Source of the DNA: Rhynchopus sp. YZ270_cl-10
Lineage: Eukaryota > Euglenozoa > Diplonemea > Diplonemida > Diplonemidae
DNA length: 54,000 nt
Assembly: GCA_964035575.1 (NCBI GenBank)
Contig: CAXIVB010000006.1
Span: 1-54,000 of the forward strand
Direction of reading: 5' to 3'
Shown: piece by piece, positions 6,540-16,467 of the stretch
Numbering within the stretch: the stretch's first letter is position 1
Layout: every line of letters begins with the position of its first letter
Position numbers and translations under genes: made by a program
Notes under the pieces: generated by a model
Told to the model about the DNA's origin: nothing
Database searches by the model: none
The model's input: the letters and a program-made list of their open reading frames with translations, nothing else

Positions 6540-6599
6540 AGTATACATGCACAAGGTGGTTGACAAGACAGGGGCCCCTTGTTGGAGTTGGGTCAGGGT
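6540..6599 (-). promoter_or_regulatory. External Pol III-type element of U6
   Basis: The element at 6563-6599 reads ACCCTGACCCAACTCCAAC then AAGGGGCCCCTGTCTTGT. The left arm of the inverted repeat is replaced by a GGGGCCCC palindrome, while the CTGTCTTGT end and the 23-nt spacing are kept. The right arm therefore seems to matter more than the symmetry. Confidence 0.72.
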
Positions 6600-6682
6600 C
6601 TGAATGTGGTTCTAAACTTCTGCTGTTGTTGTGTGGGTTTTTTTGCTTCTTGTGCACAAGACGATCGTGTTAACGTAAAAAA

Positions 6683-6794
6683 GGCCAGTCTCTTTCGAAA
6701 CTGGCCATGTTTTGACAAAGTTGTGTGAAGAATATAATCTTCATGCTTCCATACCAATGAAGTACAGAAACTGTAGCTTTAGAAATCGTTGGTT
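6683..6794 (-). ncRNA. Spliced-leader RNA 3
   Basis: 112 nt with the same leader. The terminal hairpin is GGCCAGTTTC-GAAA-GAGACTGGCC. The intron hairpin GAAGATTATATTCTTC matches SL 1. Confidence 0.93.
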
Positions 6795-6841
6795 GCCCTT
6801 TTTCTCTACAATGTTCTAGGTACCCACTTGTTCTGGGAAGC
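6795..6841 (-). promoter_or_regulatory. SL RNA 3 promoter
   Basis: GCTTCCCAGAACAAG begins 47 nt upstream, followed by GAACATTGTAGAGAAAAAGG next to the start. The flank beyond is shared with SL 4 for about 130 bp (GACATCTTGGTCACTGTG against AACATCTTGTACACTGAG), so SL 3 and SL 4 arose by duplication. Confidence 0.75.
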
Positions 6842-7116
6842 CTTCTGCCAATGTCTATAATACGGTTGCTTTTTCGTACCTGACATCTTGGTCACTGTGA
6901 AGGTTCTACATAAAAATATCCTTAAGTGTGATCCTACAGAAGGATATTCGACAGAGTCAACAGTGGCTTCTGAAGGGGAACAAGTGTCACAAATATGGTT
7001 TTGCAGGCGATATAAAAATGGGGTGCAGTAAGCACTTGTGTGTTATGTCATGTGTGAATCGTGTGTGTTTTTGGGTTTGCTTCTTGTGCACAAGACGATC
7101 ATGCTAACGTAAAAAA

Positions 7117-7228
7117 GGCCAGTCTCTTTCGAGACTGGCCATGTTTGACAAAGTTGTGTGAGAAGATATAATCTTCATGCTTCCATACCAATGAAGTACA
7201 GAAACTGTAGCTTTAGAAATCGTTGGTT
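7117..7228 (-). ncRNA. Spliced-leader RNA 4
   Basis: 112 nt with the same leader. The terminal hairpin GGCCAGTCTC-GAAA-GAGACTGGCC is perfectly paired. Confidence 0.93.
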
Positions 7229-7275
7229 GCCTTTTTTCTCTACAACGTTCTGAGTACAGACGTGTCCTGGGAAGC
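7229..7275 (-). promoter_or_regulatory. SL RNA 4 promoter
   Basis: GCTTCCCAGGACACG begins 47 nt upstream, followed by GAACGTTGTAGAGAAAAAAG. Confidence 0.75.
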
Positions 7276-7950
7276 ATGCCAGTAGTGTAAAAAATATGAT
7301 GGTTTTTTTGTACCTAACATCTTGTACACTGAGAAGGTTCTGCACAAGTGGAAGCCTATATAAGGATATTCATAAGAGTCAAAAGGGGCTTCTGAAGGGG
7401 TATATGGGTAGTATGAGCTCATATGAATCCATTAAAAGCGTCTATGGCATGATCTAAGCATCACATAATTTCTGAAATCAATACCAACCACAATTTACGG
7501 CTATTTTTCCAGCAATAGCCGTATCATGGCTTATAACCATACCTAAGGATGTCCAATATGCTGGAAAAGTTAATAATCTTGGGTATATAGGGTTTTTGGG
7601 CACATTTGAGTCAATTGCGGGGTCTTACGATTTAATCTGAGCATCACACATATCCTAATCACCTATATAATCGAAAAACACATACAAAATGACCTACATA
7701 GCCGTAAAATGACCCAAATGTGCATATTCGGGTTGAAATTTCATTTTTTCGGAAAGTTTTTTTTTCTCAACAATTACATGGGTGAGTTCCGAGTACATTA
7801 TGGGGTCGTAAGTTTTTATTCAAGCATCACACATTATGTAGAATAATTTATGCCATACAATGTTACCAAAAAAAGTCGATTTTTGGTCACTTTTTCAAAA
7901 ATATGAAAATTCGATTTTTGGGTACTAGATAGGTCTTTCCGGTGCAAAAA
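7276..7950. other. Flank of SL 4 and diverged satellite relics
   Basis: After the SL 4 upstream region, single diverged copies of the 172-bp family appear (CAATTGCGGGGTCTTACG, then CTGAGCATCACACATATCC at about 7610-7660). A short inverted repeat ACGGCTATTTTTCC / GCAATAGCCGT lies at 7498-7530. No gene is seen. Confidence 0.55.
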
Positions 7951-10679
7951 CGACCGTTAAATGGATTCTCCGGGGTCCTAAGGCCCCACAAATCACTTTT
8001 GGACACACGGGCAATATCCCAGTATACCCTAGGAAATTGGTGGGAACCCAAAAATTGGCCTCAAAATCCGACCAAAACCAAGGTTTCTGTAGAGGTACAT
8101 GTGAACCTCATGTGTGTTCTGGAGACCCATTTTGTTTTTAAAAGTGAATCTAAATAGCCAAAAATTTAAAACTCTTGTAGCGCATTCGGAATAGAGGGGG
8201 TATTCGCGAAAACCTGTGCGAAACATTTATCAATTCAGGTCTGACCCACATGGTCATGACCCCATATTTTGGGTGCGGAAAACACCCTATCTGTTGACCT
8301 ACCGGCTTGTATGCCTGTATACCTGGTTGGGTCAACTTTTTGAAAATTTCCTGGGCCATATACCCTATTTGGGCCCCCTGAATCCATTGCGACATCGTTT
8401 TTTCACATCCGAGTGAAAACTAATATATAGGATAACCCATGGGTATGGGTACCTCGCTCAATACCCCTAAAATCAGTGCTTTTGAAAATGACCCTATGGA
8501 AAAATGTATCCAAAATATTGAAACATGTTCTCCTGGCATCTGCAACACGATATTTTGGGCCCCCTGGGCCCCGGGGGCCCTACGGGCCCCCATATTCGCG
8601 AAAAGTTGGGCATCCCAGCTAGTGGGTCGGTACTGGGTATACAAACATCCCCCCAAAAAGTGAGATTTTGACCCCCCAAAAATGGCCATTTTTTTACTCC
8701 CCGGGACCTTCTCAGGTGTGTATTCGGACCCTCTCGTGGTCTTAAACCGGATTTTTGGGGCCCCCACACCCTGGAATACCCCCCATAGTGTCGTTTTTTC
8801 ACCCGCAGGGCCGATTTTTTAGAAAACATTTGGTTTTTAAGGAACAACATTTACCCTGCGACACCTTGAAAAACAGGTGATTTTTGCCTTTTTCAGTTGT
8901 GTGTGTGCAGTGCCGCATTCCCCAGGCTTGGTGAAAGTTGTGCCTCCAATACCCCTATGTGGGTTGGAAAACTCAAATAAAGATAAAATTTTGAGGCAGC
9001 CTGGGGGTGTGCTATGGTAAACAATTTGTGTGTGTAAAAATACCCCTAAAAAACACCCTAAAAATGGCTGTTTTTCGCCTATTTTTGGGGGTCGCCTGAG
9101 CTATTTTTTTTATTGTTTTGGCTTTTCCTGGGACCTGAAAATAGGGTCCTGGGCCCAATATGTCCCAATGAGGCCATTGGAATATCGATTTTTTCCAGAT
9201 ATGGGCCTCCTAGACCGAAATTTTTGATTTTGGTGTTGCAAAAATTTTCGAAAATCCTGAAAAGTGCCCAAAAACACGTAAAAACACGTGTATAGGCACA
9301 CCCTATCGGCCCCCAGCATTGCCCAGGATTGTTGCAAATTTTCCCTGCATGGGGGCCCTCCGGGCCCCCTGGACCCATTGCGACCCGATTGGTTCACATT
9401 CCTGGAAAATTTGGTCCCTAAGACACATACGTGGTTAACATACCCCTGAAAAACACCCTATTTTTGACCCTAAAAAACACCCTATTTTTGACCCTGAAAA
9501 CATGATTTTAGCAAATAGGGCAACTAGTTTGGTGATCCAGCGACCGACTCATGGGCCCAGTATGTCCAACAGGGCCATATGTTTGGTAAATTTTACCGGG
9601 GGCAAGGGGATGTACAAAAAAAAAGTGGATTTTTTACCTTAAAAAAATGGCCAAAAATAGGCCAAAAATGGCCATTTTTCGGCCATGTGACCCCCACAGC
9701 AACCCTATATAGACCCCAAAAAACCTAATATTTTTTTCCCAGCGATGTGTCCTGGGGGCCCTTCGGGCCCCCAGGACACATCGCAACCCCGTTTTTTCAA
9801 AAAGTTGGCCCTACGGGCCAACTTTTTGAGGTGGCCTGTAGGGTGACCCCTTCAAAAAGCTGGAACCCGGATTTTGGGGTCAGGGGTCCCTTTATGCACT
9901 TTTATGTATAAAAAAATGTCTGGGGCGAGAAAATGCAAATTTTTGCCTGCAAACACACTGCATACTACGACAGGACCATATTCCATCTTATCAGGAAAAA
10001 TTTCGGAGGTGTTAGTCATAAAAACAATTTAAAATTTTTTGAAAAAACATGAGATCTGGATAAAAGTTTTGACTGTACCTGTGGAAGGTGGGATTTTGCC
10101 TGTGTTTTGACTTTTTTTTTCAGTAAATAAACTTCTACTCATCTCCGGAGGCCGTCCGAGGTCGCAATTAACTCATTTTGACACTTTAGGGCCATATACC
10201 GCCCGTTTTTTCAAAAAGTTGAAAATTTTGGCCCCCAGGATTGGGTACAGCGTGTACTGAACCCTGATTTTCGAAAAATCTCAACTTTTGAAATTCGTCA
10301 CTTATGGCAGCATGTATCTGACACCCAATTTTGACTTTTCCCGTGAATCCATTCTGGTGCATATACACTATCTGGCACCCCTGAGTCCATTGCGGGGTCG
10401 TTTTTTCAAAAAGTCGACCGGACTAATACCTAATATGACCCTGGGTATAGCGTACCGTCTCAGAAACACCCCAAAATCAGTGTTTTTGAAGGGTTCTCAC
10501 AGCTAAAATCGATGAAAAAATGTCAAAATCACTTTCCCGTGACCCAATAGCGTGAAATATGGCCCATGTGGGCCCCCAGGACCTATAACACCCCCAATCG
10601 GTCGATTCCATGCATATTTCACACCCCCAGATATATGTGCCCATGGGGTGCCAGACCCCAAAATCATGATTTTTTCATG
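7951..10679. repeat. Non-coding region of decayed satellite with GC palindromes
   Basis: Phrases from the 401-bp satellite recur in degenerate form, such as GGGCCATATACC, TCAACTTTTTGAAAAT, CCCAGTATGTCC and CCATTGCGACATCG, at irregular distances. AT-rich DNA alternates with GGGCCC-rich palindromes. Overlapping short frames exist on both strands but none looks coding. I read this as old arrays no longer homogenised. Confidence 0.6.
9743..9828. repeat. Two adjacent perfect hairpins
   Basis: The first has 19-bp arms starting CGATGTGTCCTGGGGGCCC with a 3-nt TTC loop. The second, about 17 bp further on, has 15-bp arms TCAAAAAGTTGGCCC with a TAC loop. Both are perfect within otherwise degenerate satellite. 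Related GGGCCC palindromes lie near 8556-8595 and 9350-9375. Confidence 0.85.
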
Positions 10680-11672
10680 ATTTTTGGCCCGATGCACTGA
10701 CCTGCAGGGCCATACCGTCTACCGGGGCAACCATATTTTTGTAAAATCGGCCTTGCATCGGGCCCAGTATGTCCCACAGGGTATGTTGCCCCAGATTCAG
10801 GTCCCCGCACAAGCCAAACCAATATTTTAAAATCGATTTTTTTGAAAAAAATATTTTTGAAAAAAAATCGTCATTTTTGGGATTTTGGTGATTTTTACAG
10901 TTTTGCACACCCTGAAAATCGATTTTTTCGGCTCCGCTGGTGAAATATCGACATAATTTAGGTATGTTATGTGCATAATATACCCATTAGAGCCCATTCA
11001 AGTCACATTCCGACCATTTTTCGTGAAAAAATGCAACTTTTTGTCACCGTGACCCCGAAAAATGACGATTTTTTGGTCGATTTTTTCGGCCAAAAATTTC
11101 GTACCACAGGGCCATACCATATACTGGGATTATCAACTTTTTGAAAATACGGCCTGGTATTCGGGTGTATATGTCCCATGGGGCCCATAGTAACCTTACT
11201 GGGTCATGCCCAAAGCCAATCTTAATAGTAAAATTCGATTTTCTGTGAAAAATATTTTGACCAAAAAATCGTCATTTTTCCGATTTTCGTCATTTTTACA
11301 GTTTTGCACACCCTGAAAATCGATTTTTTCGGCTCCGCCGGTGAAATATCGACATAATTTAGGTATGTTATGTGCATAATATACCCATTAGAGCCCATTC
11401 AAGTCACATTCCGACCATTTTTCGTGAAAAAATGCAACTTTTTGTCACCGTGACCCCCAAAAATGACGATTTTTTGGTCGATTTTTTCGGCCAAAAATTT
11501 CGTACCACAGGGCCATACCATATACTGGGATTATCAACTTTTTGAAAATACGGCCTGGTATTCGGGTGTATATGTCCCATGGGGCCCATAGTAACCTTAC
11601 TGGGTCATGCCCAAAGCCAATCTTAATAGTAAAATTCGATTTTCTGTGAAAAATATTTTCACCAAAAAATCG
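10680..11672. repeat. 401-bp satellite, second block (about 2.5 copies)
   Basis: Two near-standard 401-bp copies (around 10,870-11,672) are preceded by a strongly diverged one (GGGCCATACCGTCTACCGGGG against GGGCCATACCATATACTGGG). Divergence falls from left to right, as expected at the edge of an array where homogenisation stops. The right end breaks at CACCAAAAAATCG. Confidence 0.85.
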
Positions 11673-11689
11673 ACTTTTTTCAAAATATT

Positions 11690-13175
11690 TCTCAGTTAGA
11701 CAGTGTGTGATGCTCGGATCTGAGAGTACGACCCCGCAATTGACTCAGATGTGCTCAAATACCCCATATACCCAAGAAAATTGCATTTTCGAGTGAAAAG
11801 AAGGTTCGTACAGAGGTCATATGCCTGTGTACAGGTATATTTGCCTGTAACCCCTATGTTTGAGCACCGGCTAAGTTGTAGAGAGGGCCTGATACTCGGA
11901 ATTGACCGTGCGACCCCGCAATTGACTCAGATTGGCCCAAAAACCCTATATACCCAAGATTTCTTCATTTTCGTGCAAATTTGAGGTATTTAGATATGGT
12001 TGTTTGCATGTTACACCAAAATACAGGTGTTTGTTGCACCTGTAAAATTTGAGACATTGTGTGATGCTCTAATCTGATCGTACGACCCCGCAATTGACTC
12101 AAAAATGCCCAAAAACCCCACATTCCCAAGATTTTTGCATTTTCGAGCATATATGAGCCATTTAGATATGATTATTAGCCATTTTACCCAATATACAGGT
12201 GTTTGTTGCATAGCTAAAATTCTAGACATTGTCTGATGCTCGGATCTGACCGTACGACCCCGCAATTGACTCAGATGTGCCCAAAAACCCTATATACCCA
12301 AGATTTCTTCATTTTCATGCGTATTTGAGACATTCAGATATGGTTATATGCATTTTACACCAAAATACATGTGATTGTTGCTTTTTTGAAATTCTAGACA
12401 TTGTGTGATACTCGGATCTGATCGTGCGACCCCGCAATGAACTCAAATGTGCCCAAAAACCCCATATTCCCAAGATTATTGCATTTTAGAGCATTTTTAA
12501 GCTACTTACATGTGGTTATTAGCCATTTTACCCAAAATAGACATGTTTATTGCATAGTTGAAATTCTAGGTATTGTGTGATGCTCGGATCCGATCGTGCG
12601 ACCCCGCAATTGACTCAGATGTGCCCAAAAAACCCATATTCCCAAGATTTTTGCATTTTCGTGCAAATTTAAGGTATTCAGATATGGTTATATGCATGTT
12701 ACACCAAAATACAGGTGTTTGTTGCACCTGTAAAATTCTAGACATTATGTGATGCTCAGATCTGATCGTACGACCCCGCAATGAACTCAGATGTGCCCAA
12801 AAACCCCATATTCCCAAGATTTTTGCGTTTTAGAGCACATTCTAATTGCTTAGATAGGGTATAAAGGCATTTTGCCCATATTTTTGCGACATTTTACCGA
12901 TTAGGATACTTCTGATGCTCCAATCAAATCGTCCGACCCCGCAATGGATTCAGAATGGCCCAAAAACCCTATATTCCCAAGATTTTTGCACTTTTAAGGG
13001 TTTCTGACATCCTTAGATAGGATAAAGAGGCATTTTCAGGTATTTTGATAAACGGACATTTTGTCTATTAGGATATGTGTGATGCTCAGATTGATTCATC
13101 TGACCTCATAATGGATTCAGGAGCCCCTAAATATGCCATTTTCCCAAAAATTTCTCACTTTTGACAATTTTGAAG
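11690..13175. repeat. 172-bp satellite array (about 8-9 copies)
   Basis: GACCCCGCAAT occurs at 11730, 11912, 12084, 12256, 12428, 12600, 12772 and 12935; five consecutive spacings are exactly 172 bp, the outer ones 182 and 163. Each unit holds GATGCTCGGATCTGATCG, a CCCATATTCCCAAGATTTTTG segment written here in two overlapping halves of the unit, and TACAGGTGTTTGTTGCA. Units differ by several percent or more, so this family is older than the 401-bp array. Confidence 0.92.
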
Positions 13176-13389
13176 ATTCTCAGAAAGAGTGAGGAGACAA
13201 AAAAATGAGAAAAATCTGAAAAAGTCAAAATATATTATCTGTCTCAGGTGTTGAACCCGGGACCGAAAGAATATCGGACCACGGTACAACACACTAGGAT
13301 TTTCTGACGCAAGTATTTTTTTAGTTTTTTATGGATGCGCACAGCTAAGAACCGGTCTGACAATTTAGATCTATTTTTCGGTGTATTTA
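13176..13389. other. Spacer with a degraded tRNA-like relic
   Basis: On the minus strand, 13,245-13,320 has GGTCCCGGGTTCAACACC, a B-box-like sequence, and a GTCTCAG/CTGAGAC-like end, but no tRNA fold closes. It may be a dead tRNA or tRNA-derived element. Confidence 0.35.
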
Positions 13390-13390
13390 T

Positions 13391-13446
13391 CCAGTTGGTC
13401 ACCCGCGCCAGTACTATCCAGGCTTGGAGGTGTCTAACTTCTCAGG
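13391..13446 (-). pseudogene. 5S rRNA fragment
   Basis: CAGTTGGTCACCCGCGCCAG and the following ACTATCCAGGCTT match the middle and 3' part of the 5S gene in reverse orientation, with several changes; both ends are missing. Confidence 0.75.
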
Positions 13447-13499
13447 TAAAAACGGACTGGTAATAAGTCTTCCCAGCTTTTCTATCCAGACCTATTATT

Positions 13500-13618
13500 G
13501 GATTCGGCCATACTCTGGTGAATACACCTCATCCCGCCTGATTTGAGAAGTTAAGCACCAGCAGGCCTGGATAGTACTGGCGTGGGTGACCAGCTGGGAA
13601 GTCCGGGTGCTTGAATCC
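13500..13618 (+). rRNA. 5S rRNA, copy c
   Basis: 119 nt, GGATTC to GAATCC, followed by T-runs. It is in the opposite orientation to copies a and b. Downstream come the external Pol III-type element and RNA B. Confidence 0.96.
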
Positions 13619-13668
13619 TTTTTCCTTTTCTTCTGTTGTATTAGGTGTGCACATTTGAGGATGTCCAG

Positions 13669-13728
13669 ACCCTGACCCACCTCCAACAAGACGACCCTGT
13701 CTTGTATTCCGATGTTTGCTGCATGTTT
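13669..13728 (+). promoter_or_regulatory. External Pol III-type element of RNA B
   Basis: The 37-bp element (13,669-13,705) differs from that of RNA A by one base (ACGACC for ACAACC) and ends 23 nt before the RNA. Confidence 0.75.
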
Positions 13729-14058
13729 GGGTGCTAAGTTAGTGTGCTACTTCGAAACCAAACAACTCGTTCAGCAACAACAAAAACTTGAAAAAGACAT
13801 TTTTTCCAAGGAAAATTCTTTTACAATTTTGTGTGAAGACCGGTCATGTTGCGGGCCCGATGTGGCCTGCGACGGACTACTCTCATATGATAGTAAATCC
13901 CGTACAATCTGTACAGAATATTACCATGACGATATTATTCTTACATTCGTGTAAACTAATCTTCCGATTGCGTTCTATTTCACACTTCAAATATTAGAAC
14001 TGGATGTGGGATTGCCAGTTTACTGGTGGTCCCGATCCAGCACACAACGCAAGCACCC
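13729..14058 (+). ncRNA. Unidentified structured RNA, copy B (330 nt)
   Basis: A diverged homologue of RNA A. The first about 50 nt and last about 60 nt are nearly identical and the middle varies. In one hairpin, A pairs GCTGTGGGCC with GGCCCAAGGC while B pairs GTTGCGGGCC with GGCCTGCGAC: two positions change from C-G to U-A or U-A to C-G together. In the 3' hairpin, GGGGCTGCCAG becomes GGGATTGCCAG with all 11 pairs kept through G-U exchange. A T8 run follows at 14,061. Confidence 0.8.
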
Positions 14059-14165
14059 AATTTTTTTTGTCCCTGCCCGTCCACAGGCCATGTGTGCACC
14101 AGTGACCGCAAACCCACAAACCCCAAGTTAGGTTGGAAATTCTTGGGGAGCTCTGAAAAAAACCT

Positions 14166-14237
14166 AGGCCGCTGTGGGGATTGAACCCACGACCCCATCA
14201 TTACGGATGATGTGCTCTACCACTGAGCTAAACAGCC
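14166..14237 (-). tRNA. tRNA-Thr(CGU)
   Basis: The cloverleaf closes (GGCTGTT/AGCGGCC acceptor; CATCA/TGATG anticodon stem; GTGGG/CCCAC T stem). The anticodon loop is TCCGTAA, so position 33 is C where nearly all tRNAs have U. It is the first of four Thr/Ala tRNAs here with this feature. Confidence 0.93.
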
Positions 14238-14314
14238 ACATTTTAGGGAGCAAGGTGTGAAAGCTCTGAGAACCAATTTACACAGGAGAAACAAAACAGG
14301 GGAAAAAAAAACTG

Positions 14315-14386
14315 TGGACCCTGAGAGGTTCGAACTCTCGGCCTCCCGTATGCGGAACGGGCGCTCTTCCACTGAGCTAAGAGCCC
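14315..14386 (-). tRNA. tRNA-Ala(CGC)
   Basis: The acceptor stem is GGGCTCT/AGGGTCC with the G3-U70 pair that marks alanine tRNAs. The anticodon stem CCCGT/ACGGG encloses TCCGCAT, again with C33. The T loop is standard (TTCGAAC). Confidence 0.93.
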
Positions 14387-14464
14387 CACAATTATGATGC
14401 TTCTTTAAAACAACAAGCTTTGGGCCGAAATAGGCTTTTAAGTGATCACACAACGAAGAAAAAG

Positions 14465-14546
14465 TGACGAGGGTGAGGTTTGAACTCACGCCCCCGAAGA
14501 GACTACGACCTGAACGTAGCGCCTTAGACCACTCGGCCACCTCGCC
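14465..14546 (-). tRNA. tRNA-Leu(CAG)
   Basis: A class II tRNA with a long variable arm (TCTC-TTCG-GGGG). The anticodon loop is TTCAGGT with normal U33. It is the only uninterrupted leucine tRNA in the unit. Confidence 0.95.
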
Positions 14547-14667
14547 TTACTAGGCTCCTTCGTTAAAAATTTTTTCACCATCGCGGAGGTATGAAGGAAA
14601 TTTTTGATGCGTGCTCTGTACATTTCAAAATACCCCCTTCAAAGAAAAGAAGATGGAGAGAAAGCAT

Positions 14668-14740
14668 GGCGCTATAGCTCAGTGGTTAGAGCGCTCGCCC
14701 AGTAAGCGAGAGGTCGAGGGTTCGATCCCCTCTAGTGCCT
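14668..14740 (+). tRNA. tRNA-Thr(AGU)
   Basis: Acceptor GGCGCTA/TAGTGCC, anticodon stem CTCGC/GCGAG, loop CCAGTAA with C32 and C33. In trypanosomes the same isoacceptor is known for C-to-U editing in this loop at position 32, so editing is worth testing here. A34 is expected to be inosine. Confidence 0.94.
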
Positions 14741-14824
14741 TGTTTTTTGTTCGCTGTCCTATTTCTGGTTCGTTGTTAGGTCACAAACAACCTGTTCACA
14801 TGTTGTCCATCATGACTCAGTATT

Positions 14825-14943
14825 GGATTCGGCCATACTCTGGTGAATACACCTCATCCCGCCTGATTTGAGAAGTTAAGCACCAGCAGGCCTGGATAGT
14901 ACTGGCGTGGGTGACCAGCTGGGAAGTCCGGGTGCTTGAATCC
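14825..14943 (+). rRNA. 5S rRNA, copy d
   Basis: 119 nt, same sequence class as the other copies, followed by a T5 run. It stands alone between tRNA-Thr(AGU) and a satellite-like tract. Confidence 0.96.
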
Positions 14944-14984
14944 TTTTTACTTTTTTTTACTGAAGCAGAAAGTTGTTCTGGATT

Positions 14985-15625
14985 GCTCACACAGGATCAA
15001 AAACGCGAAAACGTTGGGAATATGTGTTATTTGGGTGCTCCCGAACCCATTATGAGGTCGGACGATTTGATTGGAGCATCAGAAGTGCCCTAATTGAGGT
15101 GGCCAAAATGACCGTTTTTACCTGCTATTCCGCAACAGCCCAACTGGTCAAAAATGCGAAAACGTTGGGAAAACGGGTTATTTGGATGCTCCTGAAGCCA
15201 TCATGAGGTCGGAACCGCAAATTGGAGCATCACACATGTCCTAATCACTTACTCCCAGTGAAACACGGTACACATGGAATTTTCCGATTTTCCACCGGAT
15301 ACTCCGCAATAGCAAGATCGTCCAAAATGTGAAAACGTTGGGATAATGGGTCATTCGGATGCTCCTGAATTCATTATGAGGTTGTAACCGCAAATTAGAG
15401 CATCAGAAGTGCCCTAATCGAGTTCGCGAAAATGACCCAGCAAAATGTCATTTTCACCTCTATTCTGCAATAGCCAGATCGTCAAAAATGGGAAACTAAC
15501 GGGAAAATGGGATGTTTGGATGCTCCTGAATCCATTATGAAGTCGTAACCGCAAATTGGAGCATCACACATCCCTAATCAGCCCTAATCACTTACTCCCA
15601 GTGAAAATTTATTTGGGCTATTTGA
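14985..15625. repeat. Diverged tandem repeat of about 150-175 bp (4 copies)
   Basis: AAAACGTTGGGA with GGATGCTCCTGAA, CATTATGAGGTCG and GGAGCATCACACAT recur about every 150-175 bp. The GAGCATCA and CATTATGAGG phrases are shared with the 172-bp satellite, so the two families are related. Confidence 0.8.
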
Positions 15626-15673
15626 GATGTATGGAATGTACAGGGTTCCCCCTACACAGCAAAAAGACAATAA

Positions 15674-15755
15674 CGCGGACGGCAGGATTTGAACCTGCGC
15701 GGGCAGAGCCCAATGCATTTCGAGTGCACCTCCGTAACCACTTGGATACGTCCGC
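15674..15755 (-). tRNA. tRNA-Ser(CGA)
   Basis: A class II tRNA with acceptor GCGGACG/CGTCCGC, anticodon loop CTCGAAA and a long variable arm (GGGCTCTGCCC). Confidence 0.95.
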
Positions 15756-15835
15756 TACTGTTCCTTTGCAACTTCTGGAGGAGTCATAAAACGAGCAGGA
15801 GGAATGAACATGATTCACTGAACAAAAAAAGGCTT

Positions 15836-15908
15836 TGCTCCCGGCGGGGTTTGAACCCGCGATCCCAGGCTCATAAGACCTGTGCCTTAACCACTAGGCC
15901 ACGAGAGC
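15836..15908 (-). tRNA. tRNA-Ile(UAU)
   Basis: Acceptor GCTCTCG/CGGGAGC, anticodon stem CAGGT/GCCTG, loop CTTATGA. It reads AUA codons. I rejected Met because the anticodon is TAT. Confidence 0.94.
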
Positions 15909-15934
15909 GTCGAGCCCTTTTATCCCTTGATAAG

Positions 15935-16005
15935 GCGACCGTGGTCTAGTGGCATGATGGACCCCTCCCAAGGGTTCGACCCGGGTTCGATTCCCGGCGG
16001 TCGCA
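15935..16005 (+). tRNA. tRNA-Gly(CCC)
   Basis: Acceptor GCGACCG/CGGTCGC, loop CTCCCAA. It is divergent from tRNA-Ile with 26 bp between the genes. Confidence 0.94.
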
Positions 16006-16055
16006 TAGCCTTTTTTAAGCTGGGCATGTAGAAAACATCGTTGGAAGTAATTAGA

Positions 16056-16128
16056 AGCAGAGTGGCGCAGTGGTCAGCGCGGTGGGCTCATAACCCACAG
16101 GTCATAGGATCGAAACCTATCTCTGCTA
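16056..16128 (+). tRNA. Initiator tRNA-Met(CAU)
   Basis: It begins AGCAGAG and ends CTCTGCTA, giving the A1-U72 pair of eukaryotic initiators. The T loop is GGATCGAAACC in place of TTC-type, and the anticodon stem has the GGG/CCC run. The loop CTCATAA has U33. Confidence 0.95.
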
Positions 16129-16229
16129 GAAAACCTTTTTCAGTGAACCCATTTTTTTGACTTGAAAAAAATTTTTTGAACACCAAAAAAAAGTTGGTCA
16201 GACCCTTGCCAACATCTCACTAAGTTTGG

Positions 16230-16302
16230 GCAGCTATCGTCTAGTGGTTAGGACGTCCGCCTTACACGCGGAAGATCGCTGGTTCAATCCCAGCTAGTTG
16301 TA
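16230..16302 (+). tRNA. tRNA-Val(UAC)
   Basis: Acceptor GCAGCTA/TAGTTGT with G-U pairs at positions 1-72 and 4-69; anticodon stem TCCGC/GCGGA, loop CTTACAC. Confidence 0.9.
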
Positions 16303-16394
16303 CTTTTCATTTTTGAATTTCCTTCACAATTTTTTACAGGTGTTGTTGACCATGAAGGGACACTTCCTTAAAACGAGAAAAGAATATGAAACAA

Positions 16395-16467
16395 GCCCCA
16401 TTGGCGCAATGGATAGCGCGTTGGACTTCTAATCCAAAGGTTGTGGGTTCGAGTCCCACATGGGGTA
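16395..16467 (+). tRNA. tRNA-Arg(UCU)
   Basis: Acceptor GCCCCAT/ATGGGGT, anticodon stem TTGGA/TCCAA, loop CTTCTAA. Confidence 0.95.

Noticed and set aside
15836-15908. tRNA-Met assignment
   Set aside because: The anticodon is TAT, so it is tRNA-Ile; the initiator tRNA-Met is at 16,056.
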